Shown: one piece after another, positions 41,801-54,400 of the stretch
How the letters are laid out: each line of letters opens with the position of its first letter
How positions within the stretch are numbered: position 1 is the stretch's first letter
Source of the DNA: Hybos culiciformis
Lineage: Eukaryota; Arthropoda; Insecta; Diptera; Hybotidae
DNA length: 64,000 nt
Direction of reading: 5' to 3'
Assembly (NCBI GenBank): GCA_964007475.1
Contig: OZ023274.1
Location: 38,619,860-38,683,859, forward strand
The notes under the pieces: generated by a model
Databases searched by the model: none
Told to the model about the DNA's origin: nothing
The model's input: only the letters and a program-made list of their open reading frames with translations
Made by a program: the position numbers and the translations under genes

Positions 41801-42448
41801 TTTCGCTATATTAATTTGGCTCAGTATCGATCAGTGACTTTAAAATATTATTCTTAGATACCTAAATAACTCGAGACTCGAAATATAATTTTTTCAATTG
41901 GTGGCAAAAAATAAAATTTAAATATTAAAGGAACAAGAATTAGTTCTAATACTGGTTCCTTCAATAAAGCTACGGTGTTATCGTTTTTTTATGTTCCTGA
42001 ATTTAAATTATAATTCGAATACTTAAGTGTTATCAATTCAGATTCAATTTTGTGAACAATTTAAGTGCCTATCTAATTTTTTATTGAGTTCGATAAAAAA
42101 TACAAGAAATTTTAAAATTTTCAAATTGAAAAAATAAAATAAAAAATTTATAAATTGATTGGTTTTTTTTTTCCTTTCTTGAAGTTAATACGGATGAAAT
42201 TTTATTTCCTACCTAGGATCAACAACTGGATTTGCATGCATCATTGCATTTGAATGAGGATTATGCATTTGTTTGTATTGCTGTTGAGCAGCAGCTGTAA
42301 AATCCTGGTTTGGTATTAACCAAGAATGTGTAAAGGGTGAACCACCAATGCCACCAAGACCTAGTGTTGACATTCCTAGTGATTCAGCCCCAGATTGTCG
42401 CTGATATCCAGCAGCATAATCCATTGCCATTGCTTGATATGGCAACAT
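31653..42448 (-). CDS. trh: trachealess, bHLH-PAS transcription factor (whole gene, 8 coding exons)
   Basis: Joined exons (42448-42213, 35897-35594, 35236-34975, 34880-34759, 34488-34420, 33561-33368, 33217-33111, 32890-31653) keep one frame through seven GT/AG introns. They give 843 residues, or 820 if the 69-nt exon 5 is skipped. Order: N-terminal [18 protein letters not shown]; bHLH at about 82-137 with basic [20 protein letters not shown] from about 175 to 370; PAS-B about 378-482; basic KKRGRKRK near 565-572; a Ser/Thr/Pro/Tyr-rich C-terminal half ending WYSTPT. These blocks match insect Trachealess as I remember it (known family: class I bHLH-PAS, orthologue of NPAS1/NPAS3). The protein acts in the nucleus as a heterodimer with Tango/ARNT on TACGTG sites to specify trachea, salivary ducts and other tubes. 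Start choice: ATG 42448 has context GAAAACATG and the expected N-terminus. The fly protein is longer (about 1,000 residues), mainly through homopolymer runs that are absent here. Confidence 0.97.
33111..33217 (-). CDS. trh: trachealess exon 7: first part of PAS-B
   Basis: Acceptor TTTTCAG before 33217; donor C|GTAAGT at 33111. The exon encodes [12 protein letters not shown], then [20 protein letters not shown], then HMD. The frame was too short for an ORF listing, but it links exons 6 and 8 exactly in phase (split Lys codon before, split Leu codon after). 107 nt. Confidence 0.95.
33368..33561 (-). CDS. trh: trachealess exon 6: end of PAS-A and PAS-A/PAS-B linker
   Basis: Acceptor TTATTATCAG before 33561; donor AAA|GTAAGT at 33368. 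Starts in phase 0 at [14 protein letters not shown] and contains [20 protein letters not shown], then [20 protein letters not shown], among the most conserved Trachealess blocks. 194 nt, leaving two bases (AA) for a Lys codon completed in exon 7. Confidence 0.96.
34420..34488 (-). CDS. trh: trachealess exon 5: 69-nt, phase-0 exon inserted in PAS-A, probably alternatively spliced
   Basis: Acceptor AACGCAG precedes 34488 and donor TCG|GTACGT follows 34420. The 23 codons read [15 protein letters not shown], then KAMSSNYS, with no stop, and both borders are at codon boundaries. Including or skipping it therefore preserves the frame between exon 4 (ending KSSGYR) and exon 6 (starting VVLMLC). The residues are Gly/Ser/Lys-rich, as expected for a surface loop between PAS strands. 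The fly sequence I remember reads straight from SSGYR to VVLLLC, so this is probably a cassette exon; usage cannot be told from DNA. Confidence 0.72.
34759..34880 (-). CDS. trh: trachealess exon 4: PAS-A segment
   Basis: Acceptor TTGTCACAG before 34880; donor AGG|GTAAGT at 34759. Encodes [20 protein letters not shown] and [20 protein letters not shown]. The first two bases complete a Val codon started in exon 3. An in-frame ATG lies upstream in the intron, but the spliced reading is far better supported. 122 nt. Confidence 0.95.
34975..35236 (-). CDS. trh: trachealess exon 3: core of PAS-A
   Basis: Acceptor TTTATTACAG before 35236; donor G|GTAAGT at 34975. Encodes [20 protein letters not shown], then [20 protein letters not shown] and [18 protein letters not shown], followed by a Ser/Gly/Glu-rich loop ending NPD. 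In the fly protein this loop is a long poly-Gly/Ser tract; here it is short. 262 nt. Confidence 0.96.
35594..35897 (-). CDS. trh: trachealess exon 2: bHLH domain
   Basis: Acceptor TTTCAATTTCAG before 35897; donor CAG|GTAATG at 35594. Its first base completes a Ser codon begun in exon 1. The exon encodes the basic region and helix-loop-helix ([52 protein letters not shown]), then GHGNPPW and a linker to [11 protein letters not shown] at the PAS-A border. The basic region has the residues expected for the class that binds TACGTG with Tango. 304 nt. Confidence 0.97.
35898..42212 (-). other. trh: trachealess intron 1 (6.3 kb)
   Basis: Bounded by donor AG|GTAGGA (42213/42212) and acceptor TTTCAG (before 35897). 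AT-rich with no supported exon inside. Large first introns of developmental transcription factors often contain enhancers, but none can be shown by eye. A CATCGTCCGATCGTCCGACG run near 41579-41598 stands out by GC content. Confidence 0.8.
42213..42448 (-). CDS. trh: trachealess exon 1: N-terminal coding exon
   Basis: ATG at 42448 in context GAAAACATG; 78 codons plus two bases end at CCTAG|GTAGGA (42213). The peptide starts [18 protein letters not shown], the expected Trachealess N-terminus, followed by Gly/Gln/His/Met-rich sequence including [15 protein letters not shown]. Reading past the donor meets an immediate in-frame TAG, in agreement with splicing. Confidence 0.95.
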
Positions 42449-43056
42449 GTTTTCAAGAGATTTTTTTTTTTTTAATTATTTATTTAATTTTATTAATTTT
42501 AAATTTTTTCTAATTTTTTACACTAGAATTTTCACAAAAAAGGCCAATTTAATATTTTTTAATTTAAATTTCTGAGATATATATTGCACAAATTTAGTGA
42601 AATTTATTTTTCTTTAAGAAATTTATCTCACTATTTTTATTTTTTATTTTTTTTTTTACTTTTAAAACATAATTTAAATTTTATTTTATTTTTTTACAAT
42701 TTTTTAAAAATTTTAATTATAAATTTTTATAATTAACGTTTCGGCAGAAAATATTATCAGGCCGTAATAAACTAATTTTTTTATTTGTTTACATTTTCAA
42801 AGCTGACTTAAAAATGCAAAAATTCCGTCGCATTTTCCGATTCTGTTTATTTATTTAAAATTTTTTTATCATCAAACTTCTTTTTCATTGACGAAAAAAA
42901 TTATAAATGAGTTTTTTTTTTTTTTACTAAATAGAACAGAAATTTTATAGATATATATTTTTTTATTTTGTTTCTCCAAAAAAAAATTTTTTTTATTTAT
43001 TTTTGGTAAGCAAAAGATGAAAAACGTGCGTACAAAGTCACGTCACAAACGAAACT
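42449..43056 (-). other. trh: probable 5' UTR of trachealess
   Basis: About 608 nt between the predicted initiator and the start codon, A-rich on the transcribed strand, with no obvious intron. Its extent depends on the promoter call at 43024-43061. Confidence 0.45.
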
Positions 43057-43061
43057 GAAGA
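43024..43061 (-). promoter_or_regulatory. trh: TATA-less core promoter: initiator plus DPE for trachealess
   Basis: On the minus strand TTCAGTTT contains TCAGTT, a perfect match to the arthropod initiator TCAKTY, with the A (+1) at 43056. Exactly at +28 to +33 lies GCACGT (43029-43024), which fits the functional DPE range (DSWYVY). No TATA box lies near -30. Between them, at about +13 to +20, is a CRE/E-box-like GACGTGAC. The strict Inr-DPE spacing in a local GC-richer patch, in the right orientation and 0.6 kb upstream of the start codon, makes this the best transcription start candidate. Confidence 0.55.
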
Positions 43062-44520
43062 TAAAAATCCTACAAAAAAAATAAACAACAGAAAACTTTC
43101 TATATTATTGTTAGTGTTGTTTATTCATGGAAATGGATTTTTCAACATAAAATACAAAAAGAGATATTTATTTTTATGTATACATATATATTTTTTTAAA
43201 TGTAAGGGCAGGGATTGCTAAAAAAAGATGAATAAGAAAAAAAAAATTGGTTTTATTGTTTGTGTTTTAGATATATGAAAACAAATACAAAGATAAATAT
43301 GAAAAAGATATAAAAAAAAAAACTAAATATACATACTAAGATATTAGGACTGGAAAAATTATTGCAGGAAAATGGAATCTTGTGGAATTGAAGAATTATT
43401 GAAAAAATAAAATAAAAATAGCTCAAGTTAAAAATAAAGGAACCATTTTTTTTACTTTGGTTATCCCATCGTTAATTTGAAAATTTTCATTTATGTTGGT
43501 CGACGGTTCGACATTATAGCTTTAAATAGCATAAGATTGTTCTCAAAAAATGTCAGAAAAATAAGTGAAGGCAAATTAGTTATATAAATTAGATTTATCT
43601 TCCGTTGCTTGGCTTTTCTTCCAAGGCATTAACATTCTTTCTCACAAAAACGCATTCCCAATATAGCCAACTGATTCAGAAGATATTGATGTTTCGACAT
43701 TATGAACTATATTATTACTCTTCTATCAATTAAGAAATTGTTCGTTCATAGGTTTTTGAACAAAGTTGTGAATAAATTTTCAAAATAACTAACTCAAATG
43801 GAATAGAGTAACAGATTACATTTTGATCAAAACAAATTAGGCTCAAATGCTCTAATCTATTACCTATGTATTAAATCTAAAATTATAGTAAACTTTCAAG
43901 AAGACAATTTTAAAAATATTTAACAAGATAATAGCTCTTGAAGTTTTAAATTATTTGTATTTTTTTGACATTATTCCAATTACAAGAAACAGGTGGCAAA
44001 TCACTCAAAACAGTTCAGTCAATAAATGGATCCATTGAATTAATAATTGACTTAAAAACTTATTTATTACAAATGTCAAATCATTATTTATTGTAAATCT
44101 TAAAATTTTTGTTAATTTAAAAAAAAAAAAGAAATATTCTAAAGTGAAATTTACCTTACTTTTAAAATGGTATTGATATAATATGAATCTCAGAAACTCT
44201 ACTACCACCTTGAAGCAACCAATACATTTATTTTTATTCCACACCACTATTAACATTGAATGAATGGATTTACCGATGTGTACAAATTTTTTTATCATAA
44301 CTTAATGTGTGGTAAATTGGCGCTTCCTTTTTTCATCATAAGACCAAAAAAAAATTGTAAAGATAAAAAGGACCTGACTACACTGGAAGTCATGTACTTG
44401 TTTCACTGTTGGAATTTTAAATAGAGTCACGCATTTATATATATTTAAAAATACGATCTTTTGTTATGTATTATAATAAGAGGTTTTTTTTTTTTGTTTT
44501 TAATAAAATTGTTGTTTTAA

Positions 44521-44581
44521 ATCGCGTAAATGGGCGGGACGTGACCAACCATAGTATTCTTTTTCAACTTCACCCGATAGA
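44521..44581. promoter_or_regulatory. GC-richer patch upstream of trachealess (candidate regulatory element)
   Basis: AAATCGCGTAAATGGGCGGG followed by ACGTGACCAACC and, a little further, CTTCACCCGATAG stands out from strongly AT-rich surroundings about 1.5 kb upstream of the predicted trachealess start. It contains a GC-box-like GGGCGGG and an ACGTGAC half-site. Function is inferred only from composition and position. Confidence 0.25.
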
Positions 44582-45688
44582 AAATAAAAAAAAATCTTTT
44601 TTTTTTGTTTTTAATATAAGTACAAAATATCGAATAGCATAACACAAGTTTATGTAATACAAAAATTGTAGAACAAAATTATTTTAAATATGTATATACA
44701 AAATATTGTCATGGTTGGTGTATATGGTGTTTGTTAGCAGACTAATAGTACATATTTAGAAATTTCTGAAGTTCAGACTTACAGTTTTTTAGATTATTAT
44801 TGTGGGATTTTAAAAAAAACTATTCATCAAAAATAAACCGATAATTTCTTAAATTTTAATAGACCCTATAGTCTTTAGTCACGATTAGAGTTAAACAACA
44901 GGAATTTTAGTCTCGGAAATTAACAAAAAAATATTTTAACAAAAAAAATCCCGAATCTCCAAAATAAAAAGTTGTCGAGAATTGTATAATATCTAGTCAT
45001 GGTACATAAACTTTACAACATATGAAGAATTAATTTTGATAATGGTTGTATAATTATTAACATAGGTATTTACGATTATTATTACTAAAGTAAAGTTTGT
45101 TTGTTTATTTAAATTTATTTATTTAAATGACAATTGATTTAAAGTTTACATTTGGTGTACATATTTTTACCTTTAGCTTTAGTGTATACTTTAGTATTAC
45201 TGCTATTAAAATGTTCACATAAAATTCTATGATTGATGTTAAAAACATTTATTTATAAAACAAATCAAAAATATACATACCTTAGTCTCATTTCGCATAT
45301 AATATTCTAGTAATTTGTATGTACGTATTTTGTTGTAATTAATTTTAAAAATGTTTTACAACAAATGTCCAAAAAATGGGATTTTTATTTGTATAACTAA
45401 TAAATCTATACTAATAGTAATAACAATAATATGTTGTCGTAAAAAAATTTTTAAAACCACACTGAAAAAAAATCGTTGTCTATAAAATATAAGAAAATTA
45501 TAATAACTAAAAAACTGCATAATTTTCTGACAATATTTTCTCAAAATCTTGCATTTGCTTCAATAATCACGCCCAAAAATTTATATCAAATAAATTGTAG
45601 CAAAAAGTTGTCATTCCAAAATTTTAGTTTTTATTATTTTTCCTATAATAAATTAACATATTATGGTGCGTTATGTTTCTTTACTATG

Positions 45689-45724
45689 GTAAATAGCTAA
45701 CCTTAAGTAAATAGCTAACCTTAA
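45689..45724. repeat. perfect 2 x 18 bp tandem repeat
   Basis: GTAAATAGCTAACCTTAA occurs twice without change, at 45689-45706 and 45707-45724. Confidence 0.92.
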
Positions 45725-48428
45725 TATCCACTAGTTCGATTTTGTTTAATTTTTGATATTTTGAAGATATTTGAAATCAAAATTGCTTCTGGAAAAAGAG
45801 TTTTCAATCATCGTGTACTGCGCTAGATTTCTTTTCTTTCGAACCTACATGAAGTTTTAATTTGTTCCAAATTTTGGATGTTAAAAATTTCAGATTGATT
45901 TAATTTCAAATTAATATGTACAATTGACACATTGATTTTAAGTAAAAATTATTTTGCAAAAAAAAAAAAAAACGGAAATTTTCTGGTTAAATAATTTTAT
46001 ACAGTGAAATTTTTTTCTATTTTATTATATTTTTTTATTTGTTTTTTCTTGGTACGAGATGAACATAGTAATGGACTATTTAATTTTGTTGCGAGCTATT
46101 TAGGAGTTTTTTTTTTTTCATTAAAAAAATAAATAAAACAAAAATATTTAAAGATTGATTTTTATTGAAATAACTTTGAAAGAAATTTATTTTTATGCAT
46201 GATGGAAAACAAAAAAAAAAAAATATATTTTTTATGACATTTTTTTTTTTTTTTTTTAATTTTAATTTATGTATTCAAATATACATATTATATGTGGTCA
46301 GAGTAAATAAATAACAAAAAAAAAAAATAAATAAAAAATAAAATTATACGTTGTATTTAATATTTGTATTTATAAGTTTCTCTCTTACAGAGTTCCTGTT
46401 TTATATTCATGAAGCGACCACGCCTTATGTGAACATTTTTTTTTATTTTTTTATATGAAATATTTGTATACATAAAATATTTTTATACATAATACATATT
46501 TATATGTACAACATAATATAAAAATATCAACAAGTACATAAATTAAAGAAAAAAATAAAAAGAAAAATTATAGTACGTAAGTTTTAGTTAAAAGTTTGTT
46601 TTTTTTTTTTTGCTTTTTTAGGGAGCATATATTTTTGTTTAGATTTTTGTGCTTGAGTATTGTACAAATGGCTTTCTCTTTTTTTTTTTGTTTTCGTTCT
46701 TTTTGTTTTTAATTTTAATGTGTGTAGGAGTTTTTAATGCTGAGTTTTTTATTTATTTTTTTTATTTTATGTATCTGAAAAGCAAAAACAAAAACAAAAT
46801 GGTTTTAAAAATTATTATTTTGTCAAAAATCAAAAAAAAAAAAAAATACAAAATTTTATCTTTTGGATTGATTAAAAAAATATTTCTCTTTAATTAAATA
46901 AAAAAAAAAAAATCACATTGACCCCATTTAAATTGATTTAACATTTTAATTAATTTAAGAAATACTTTTTTATTTAAGTCCTAGTTAAAAGTTTTTATGT
47001 TTTATTCCTGAGGGAAGGAAATGTTTATATATGTATAAAAATTCTAAACTGTATGAAGTTGAACATTGCATTAAGTATATACCGTACTTCAAAATAATTA
47101 GTGGATTTACACTGTTCGTTTTCTCTAAAACAAATACTCATTATCAAACATACACGCTTATATATTTAAAAAATCCTATTAGAACAGTTCTTAAATTAGT
47201 TGAAAACAGCTTCAATTAGTTCAAAACATTTAATATTCTAAAAAAAATAAAGGAAATTCCAATATCAAAATCGGCCGTTATTGATTCAACAACCATTTAT
47301 TCAATTTAAAATGAATTTTCTTGACAATTGGAGTTAAATTCTGCCTTCAGCGATATAAAGGTGGACTTAATCTCATTTATAGACAGTAATTACGTTTTTG
47401 TCACTGATAGTCGTATATAAATCAAAATATCAACAAAAACACTTTTATATATGTAATATTTTTTAAGTCCTAGTTCAATAAACTGTTAAACATAATCTGA
47501 AGAGAAATATCTGATAAATATAACATAGATTTTAAAACTGTCTATTTCATTAATATTTTTACAATATATTTTTTAAGTAAAATTTTTCTTCTTAATTTGA
47601 CCTTAACTCATTGATTAAAAATATAAGTAAACTAAAATTTCGCACTTTAACCTTTTTTTATTTTTTTTTGTTTATTTATATATATTTTTAGTTTTTCATC
47701 CAAAAACAGAAAAAGTTATGAAAAAATAAATAAAAAAAAAAAAACAAAAAGTCAAGTTCATTGATAAAAATTATTCGTTTTGTGCGTGTTGTTGATGGCG
47801 CGTGAAAATATCAAAATTTTTGTTATTCATGTTCAGCCTGTCAATTTATATTTCTATAATTTTATGAATGAAAATCTATACCTATATAAAAAAAAAATAA
47901 AAAAAAAAATTATATATATTTCCGAAACTATATAGTAGAGTAGTACGGTGTATAAGTTAAATCACGTAGTCCAGAGAAAAAAAAAATAACAACAAAAAAA
48001 AAATTATATACTAATGGAACACAGAATCCCAGAAGCTATTTATGACACATAATCATCAACAGTTTATTTATTTTTTTTTCTCGATTTCATCAAACAAAAA
48101 AAAAATTCTGGTTCAGACAAACGACCATATCTGATTATTAAAAAAAAAAAAAGTGAAAAAAAAAATTATCTAAATATTTTTGAAAACGATAAAAGAGTTC
48201 ATCACGTTCTAAACTTATTCTAACAGCAACTTATTTATTAGGAGAACTTTAAAATTATATACGGTTGCACGAATTTTCTATTTCTACTATAAATATATAC
48301 CTTCATATATACTTGTTTAGTAGATAGATAGTGCAATAAGATATTTTTTTTTAGTGAAAATCGGATATGAATATTAATAAAATAATAATAACATTGATAA
48401 CATAACGAATATATGGGTGTCTGTCTGT

Positions 48429-48482
48429 ATTATATATTATATATTAATATTATTATTGAATATTATATTGTATATTATATTA
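48429..48482. repeat. imperfect ATT/TATA microsatellite
   Basis: Alternating TATTATATATTATAT and ATTATTATTG-type units, compound and imperfect. Confidence 0.7.
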
Positions 48483-51400
48483 TGAAGATATACATATTAC
48501 ACTCATATAATATAATCAATATTTTAAAATTATTTTATAAAATGAAAACAAAATATGTAGTTTTATTTTATATATAAAGGGTGTAGATAAAAAAAAATTT
48601 AATCAAATTTATTCAAGGTAAAAAAAAATTTATTAAAACATTCTATGTTTTTTTTTATTTAAATAAGTTTGAAAGTTTATTTACGTACCCGTCCAAATCC
48701 ATTCTAATCTAATCAATTTGTGGATCTCAAACTCTAAAAGCAGGATAAACTATGCTTAAAAACTACGCTTAATGCTAAATTATTTTTATAATTAAAACAA
48801 AAAAGGAAATCAAATTGCAACATGGAAATATACTAAGAAGAAATTCTTAATTTTTGTTTCAGTGTATAGATTGACATTTAAGTTACGATTATCTTAGTAA
48901 TCTGTAATTAATAATTTATTTAGATTTTTTCTTTAATTATTTTATTATATTAAATAACTTAATATTTTATCACGAATTTTTCAAATTGCATAAATAACTT
49001 AGATATTTTCTGTCACAATTTATTCATTTTTAAAATACATAATATATTTTTAAAAATAAAATATCTTACACTAAAAATTTTATTGATCATTATTTACATC
49101 AAAGTTTCATTGGTTCATGATTACGCTGATGATAATGACTGTTAATCCGCTAGTATTTAATGGTTACAGAGTTACAGCGTCTTTAGACTATTTTTTTTTG
49201 GTCTGAGAATTTGAAACAGATAACAAGGCGATGTTAAAATAATGTTCTGTTTAGGATATACAAAAGTTGATGTGATATTTAGTTTTTGAATTGTAATCTT
49301 TTTTTTCATTATTCAGGAAATTTTAAGGAAACTTTAAATTTTCAATTAGAAACCAATTTTTGTTCTCTTATAAAAATATATAAAATTTAAATCCCTTATT
49401 TATTTTACCAATATATAATAGTATTATAATACAATGTTCCGACTTAATTAAAATCTTTTAAACAAACATATCATTTTCTTCTTCAATCAAAACAATTAAT
49501 AATTAAAATAAATTTAACTTAATTTGAAAAAAAAAAAGAAATTCTTTAAATAATAATCAACTTAAGAAAGTTTTTTTTAAAAGACCTGCTGAAAATTAAC
49601 CCTCATTCATTCATCAAATATTTGTCAAAAGTTTTTATACTAAAAATTTGAAGATTTTTTGAAGTGTAATGAAACCACTAATTTGCACAAAAAATTAAAT
49701 TATCTTCTTTCGATCTAAACCCTCTTTTTTAAAATCGGTACACATGCAGTTTAAATATTAATTTGTTATAAAAACCCAAAACTAAGCAAAAATTTAAAAT
49801 AATTATGTGAATGATAACAAAAAGACGAAATCGGTTTTTTTTTTAAATTATAAGGAAAGTGCTTATAAAATATGACAAGACGGAAATTTAAACGGTTGAA
49901 AACAAAAAATCTATTAAAATAAAGCACAATACTTTAAAGCTGAGGTTGCATTATTTTTATACAGTATGTTAGTTGATATTTATTTTAGTTTTAGTTAATG
50001 CTGAAACTTTCAATTTTCACTATCAAATCAATAAAAAATAAAACAAAATATTATTTAAAAGATTTATGTAATCGAGACGTTTCACCGTCGACTTGAAAAA
50101 TCTATAACCAAAAAATTTTTTATGAGTTGTTTATAGCTAATTAACTTATCTGAAAAAATGGTACCGTAAAAACCGTTTTTCTATGTTATTATTCTATTTA
50201 TATTTAAGCAAATTTACTGAAAATGAAGATATTAATTTTATCTATTTTTCGTAAAAAGAATTTTTTAAAAATATTTTCAAATAACTAAGAAAATTGAATT
50301 TATTTTTTTTTGATATCTGAAAAATCTCATTACTTCACAAAATTATTTTTTTGTTTCTTTTTCATTACGTTTCCTACCTATCATAATATTTTTTTACGAT
50401 ACCTTTCCTGTCAAACATTTTTTTTTTATATTTTTTGCAGTTGATTTTTTACTTTCAGATAAAATTAGCTGTGAATAGGTTTCCGGAACATTCCTCCAAA
50501 AATTACTTTACTGTGGTAGCTATAAACAGCGCATTAACATGTTCTATGCTGAAATGGATTTTATAAGAAATTTATATTGAAATGAACATTTCATCATCCC
50601 TTTGAATAAACAGAAATTTTTTTTAAAATGAAAAAAGAAAATTTTGTGGTGTTGTAACTGGATTAAAATAATATTTAAAATAAAATTTTTAAACCCCTCT
50701 AGGATTTTTAGAAAAATTTAATTCGATAATATTTGCTTAACCCGAAACAATGAAAAATATGTTAAAACTTTCCTTCTGGTAAAATTTTCTCTCATTTTTC
50801 TAGATAAAAAATTTTGCTAATAATATGAAGTAGAAAAAAAAATTGTAGATTAGATTATGCTAAAATATGCTTCTATAGAATATTATTATTTTTTTTTTAA
50901 ATCTAATCAAATTATGTTTGCTCATAAAATTAAGTTTAAAATTTTATTATAAAATTACCGACGGTGATTGTTAACGCTTTTTTATATATATTTACTTAGC
51001 AAAAAATTGGCCAAAAATTTAAAAATTGGGCAAACAAACTCATTTTAAATTTGGATCGATTTATGTTCATCGGTAAAAGGGATCTATGGGAATAAAGTTT
51101 AATTCAACTTCTTTTAAAGGTGCACTGACAGAAATGCTTTTTTGAATTATTTTTGGACCAATATATTTTTTTTGCAGAAACAATAATTCTGTTTCAACAA
51201 CATTGTTTTTTTTGTCAAAGAATTTTCCTTGCTTTAAAATATTTCCTGCAACCATATAAGTTGATTTCGGCAACTATTAAATTTCGATTGTTCGATATTT
51301 CTGTTGCGGCAATAGATCTATTCTCTCAGTGTGCTGAATCTGTTAATGAAACTTTTCATAGGAAAATCTTTAAAGATTATATATTGGAATTATATTAAAT

Positions 51401-54400
51401 TTGACATACATGCAGAATATTATGAGATAATGATGAACTTCTATCACAGGTTTTGACATTTTGTGGCAATAATGAATATAAGCCAGTAGCAATATTTAAG
51501 CAAAAACTAAGCAAATTCGGATAATTAGTTTCGAAAATTCTAAAAACCTACCAATAAATAATTATCTTCGCTTATTAGAACAGCAATTAAATAGATTTAA
51601 AAACTCAAATTTAACAATGTAGATGTAGACAATCTATTTGTATATTATATTCAGTGCGTTCGTCCTACCAAAATTACTGACTGCTGACGGCCTCAAAAAA
51701 TTCAATTCCTTTCAGTTGATAATATTTTCCCAATAAACAAAGTGCGGAATATGAAAAACAGAAACTCTTTATGAATAATATAGAAAACAAATGACTTTTA
51801 TACAAGGCCTAATAAATACAAGAATTACTTTAAAAATAATTATAATATCGGAATAATATAATTTTTTATTTCATAAAATTTATTTTAATTATTATAATAT
51901 TTGAATATAAAAATCTGTGATATTTTGAAATTAATTTATTAAAGAAAAAAAAAAAACTTTCAAGGAAGCTCAATTGCTTTAAAGGCGCATTTTATTATAT
52001 CTCTATGAATTATGAAATTATGAAAAAATTTGCAAATGATTCATTGTAAAACTATTGATTTTTTTTTTGTTGAAAAAATAAGGAAAAAACGTGATCTGAA
52101 TTAAATATTTTTTTCATACAATATTTTTATTTTATTATTTAAAAAAAAAAAAATATTATTTTCATTATTATTATTGCCGAGAGAAAAAAAAAAGTAATAT
52201 TTTTCAGGTGCTATTGTATCTCATAAAGTTTTTTTTTTATCTCTGGCAAAGTCAAAGCCCTTTTTAGAATAAAAATTTATATACTACATAGAATTTATTT
52301 TTAGTTTTGGAAAAGTTTATTTTATCTATAAATCGATTTCACGTCTGGTACCATTTCATATTTATAGAATTTTAAATATTATTTAAGTTATATTCGTATA
52401 CAAAATATACTATTATGTCTGGGATCAAATTTAATCATGTTATGAAAATTATTGTTGTATAAGTTGTAAATAAATAGATTTGTAATGTTGTGTTTAGCTG
52501 CACAACATTAAAATGTTTAACTTATTTTTGGAATCGGAATAGCGAAAAAAATCGGGTATAAATTTGAAACGATTCTCGAAATATTATATAAAACAAATTA
52601 AACAAATTAAATCAAAGTATGTATGTCTAAGTACATATAGTAATAAAAATTATAAAAGTCAAGAATTAAGAGCCAGTTGAATAATTTTCTGTTTTGGAAT
52701 TGAAATTAGAACGGTTTCTGTACTATTAGATTTGGAATTAGAATGCAATTCAATCTCTTGTTGGAAAGCTTTGCGTTAAAGTTGATTTCCCTTTTGAACT
52801 ATTTTTCTGGTTAGTATTAGATATTTCCATTTCCATTTCATTTTAAATAAAATTTTATTGATAATCTACCTTAAAAATTGCTGAAAACTTCTAAGTTAGA
52901 ATATATATCGAAACCGAAAAAAAGTATTAATTATCTCACACTATCTAGACAAGAAGTTGTAAACATTTTGTGGTTAATTCTCTAAAACTGAACTAGACTA
53001 GAACTAGATTAATTTTTCTAATAGTTATTTGTTATTTGTTTACAATAATATTCAGAAGGTCATAAATCAAGTACTGGGTAGGGTACATAATATTTATTGT
53101 ATATACTCATATATTGAGTAAATAACATGTGAATACCAAATTTATCAATTTAAATATTATAATTTTTATAGTGATTAAAATCTTAATCCTTGACTTATTC
53201 AAATCGCATATTAATATAATTTTTGTATTTTCGGCCAGTATTTAATATAACAAAATAAAAAACAATTTTATTTTTTATTAGCATTTCAATACAAAATTTT
53301 AATTTTTGGTTTGACCAATGGTAAAATTTTATGTAATCATGGACCTAAATCTAAAAAAAATAAAAAATAAATAAATAAAAATATGTAAAATATTATGAAT
53401 ATAAATTTGGTAGCATTTATTAACATTTTAATGCTTCATTAATGCTCAAAATAATTAGAATGATTCAAAAATAAAATTGACAATCTTTGTATGATTTGAA
53501 AATTACATTTAAATGTCTCATGCAAATATTCTGCTGTTTACTAAATAAGTTAGCCTAGGATCCGAAGTAAACTTAAAAATTACAATTTTTCTTTTTATAA
53601 TGGAAAGGTAAAAAGAACACCCTAACTGTTAAAGGCGTAATTGTTTTTTCTAAACTCGCCCTTAATATAAAATATTATTTTAATTTCTAACAAAAGTTAT
53701 TATTGATTTCTTCGAGACGTCAAAATCATTGCAAATAAGAAACTTTAATTCATCTTATTGCACATATTATACATAGAGTGAATTTAGTGAAAGTTTTAAT
53801 ATGCTAACCTTATGTACAAGCCTGAAAAAACAACTTTTTTTTCTTCAATATAGCAGAATCAAAAAAAATACGGAGTATGAGTAATTTGACCAAATATACA
53901 TTTGGGATTCGTAATTATATTTCAACCCTCATTGCTAAATGCCTGAATATATAATTTTTTTTTTCATGTAAATGTATGTATGTACAAACGACGTCCGTTC
54001 GTCCGAATGGAAATAATAATTTGATTTTGTTTCTTTAACTGGTGTTTTTTTTTTAAATAATCTTAGATTAAATACAAAATCAAGCGAATTAAATACTTTC
54101 AAAAATTTTCTAGATTAAAATAGCCTTAGATTATGTCCTTTATTTCAAGGCAAATATATACAATTTAATATCCTTTTCATTTAGGGATCTTAATGTTTTA
54201 TTCATATGGTGTAGTTTTAGCAAAAAAAAAAATTATTGAATATTTTTCATGGGTATTTAGTGTTTCGAAAGTTAAAATTAGGAGTTTAGTGAAAAATCCG
54301 TAGGAAATTGGCAAAGAATTTGTATGATTACAGTAAAGAAAAGATTTCAATTGTGTATAATTGTATGATATTACATAATATTGTACGAATTAAAAAAGCC

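Noticed and set aside
46649..46897. 82-codon plus-strand frame, Phe/Lys-rich
   Set aside because: Low-complexity translation of homopolymer tracts.
51067..51273. 68-codon minus-strand frame with a distant look of a takeout/JHBP-type N-terminal region (KSI...P...PIDPFY)
   Set aside because: Spacing of the supposed motif does not fit the family, signal peptide and cysteines are missing, and stops surround it. At most a relic.
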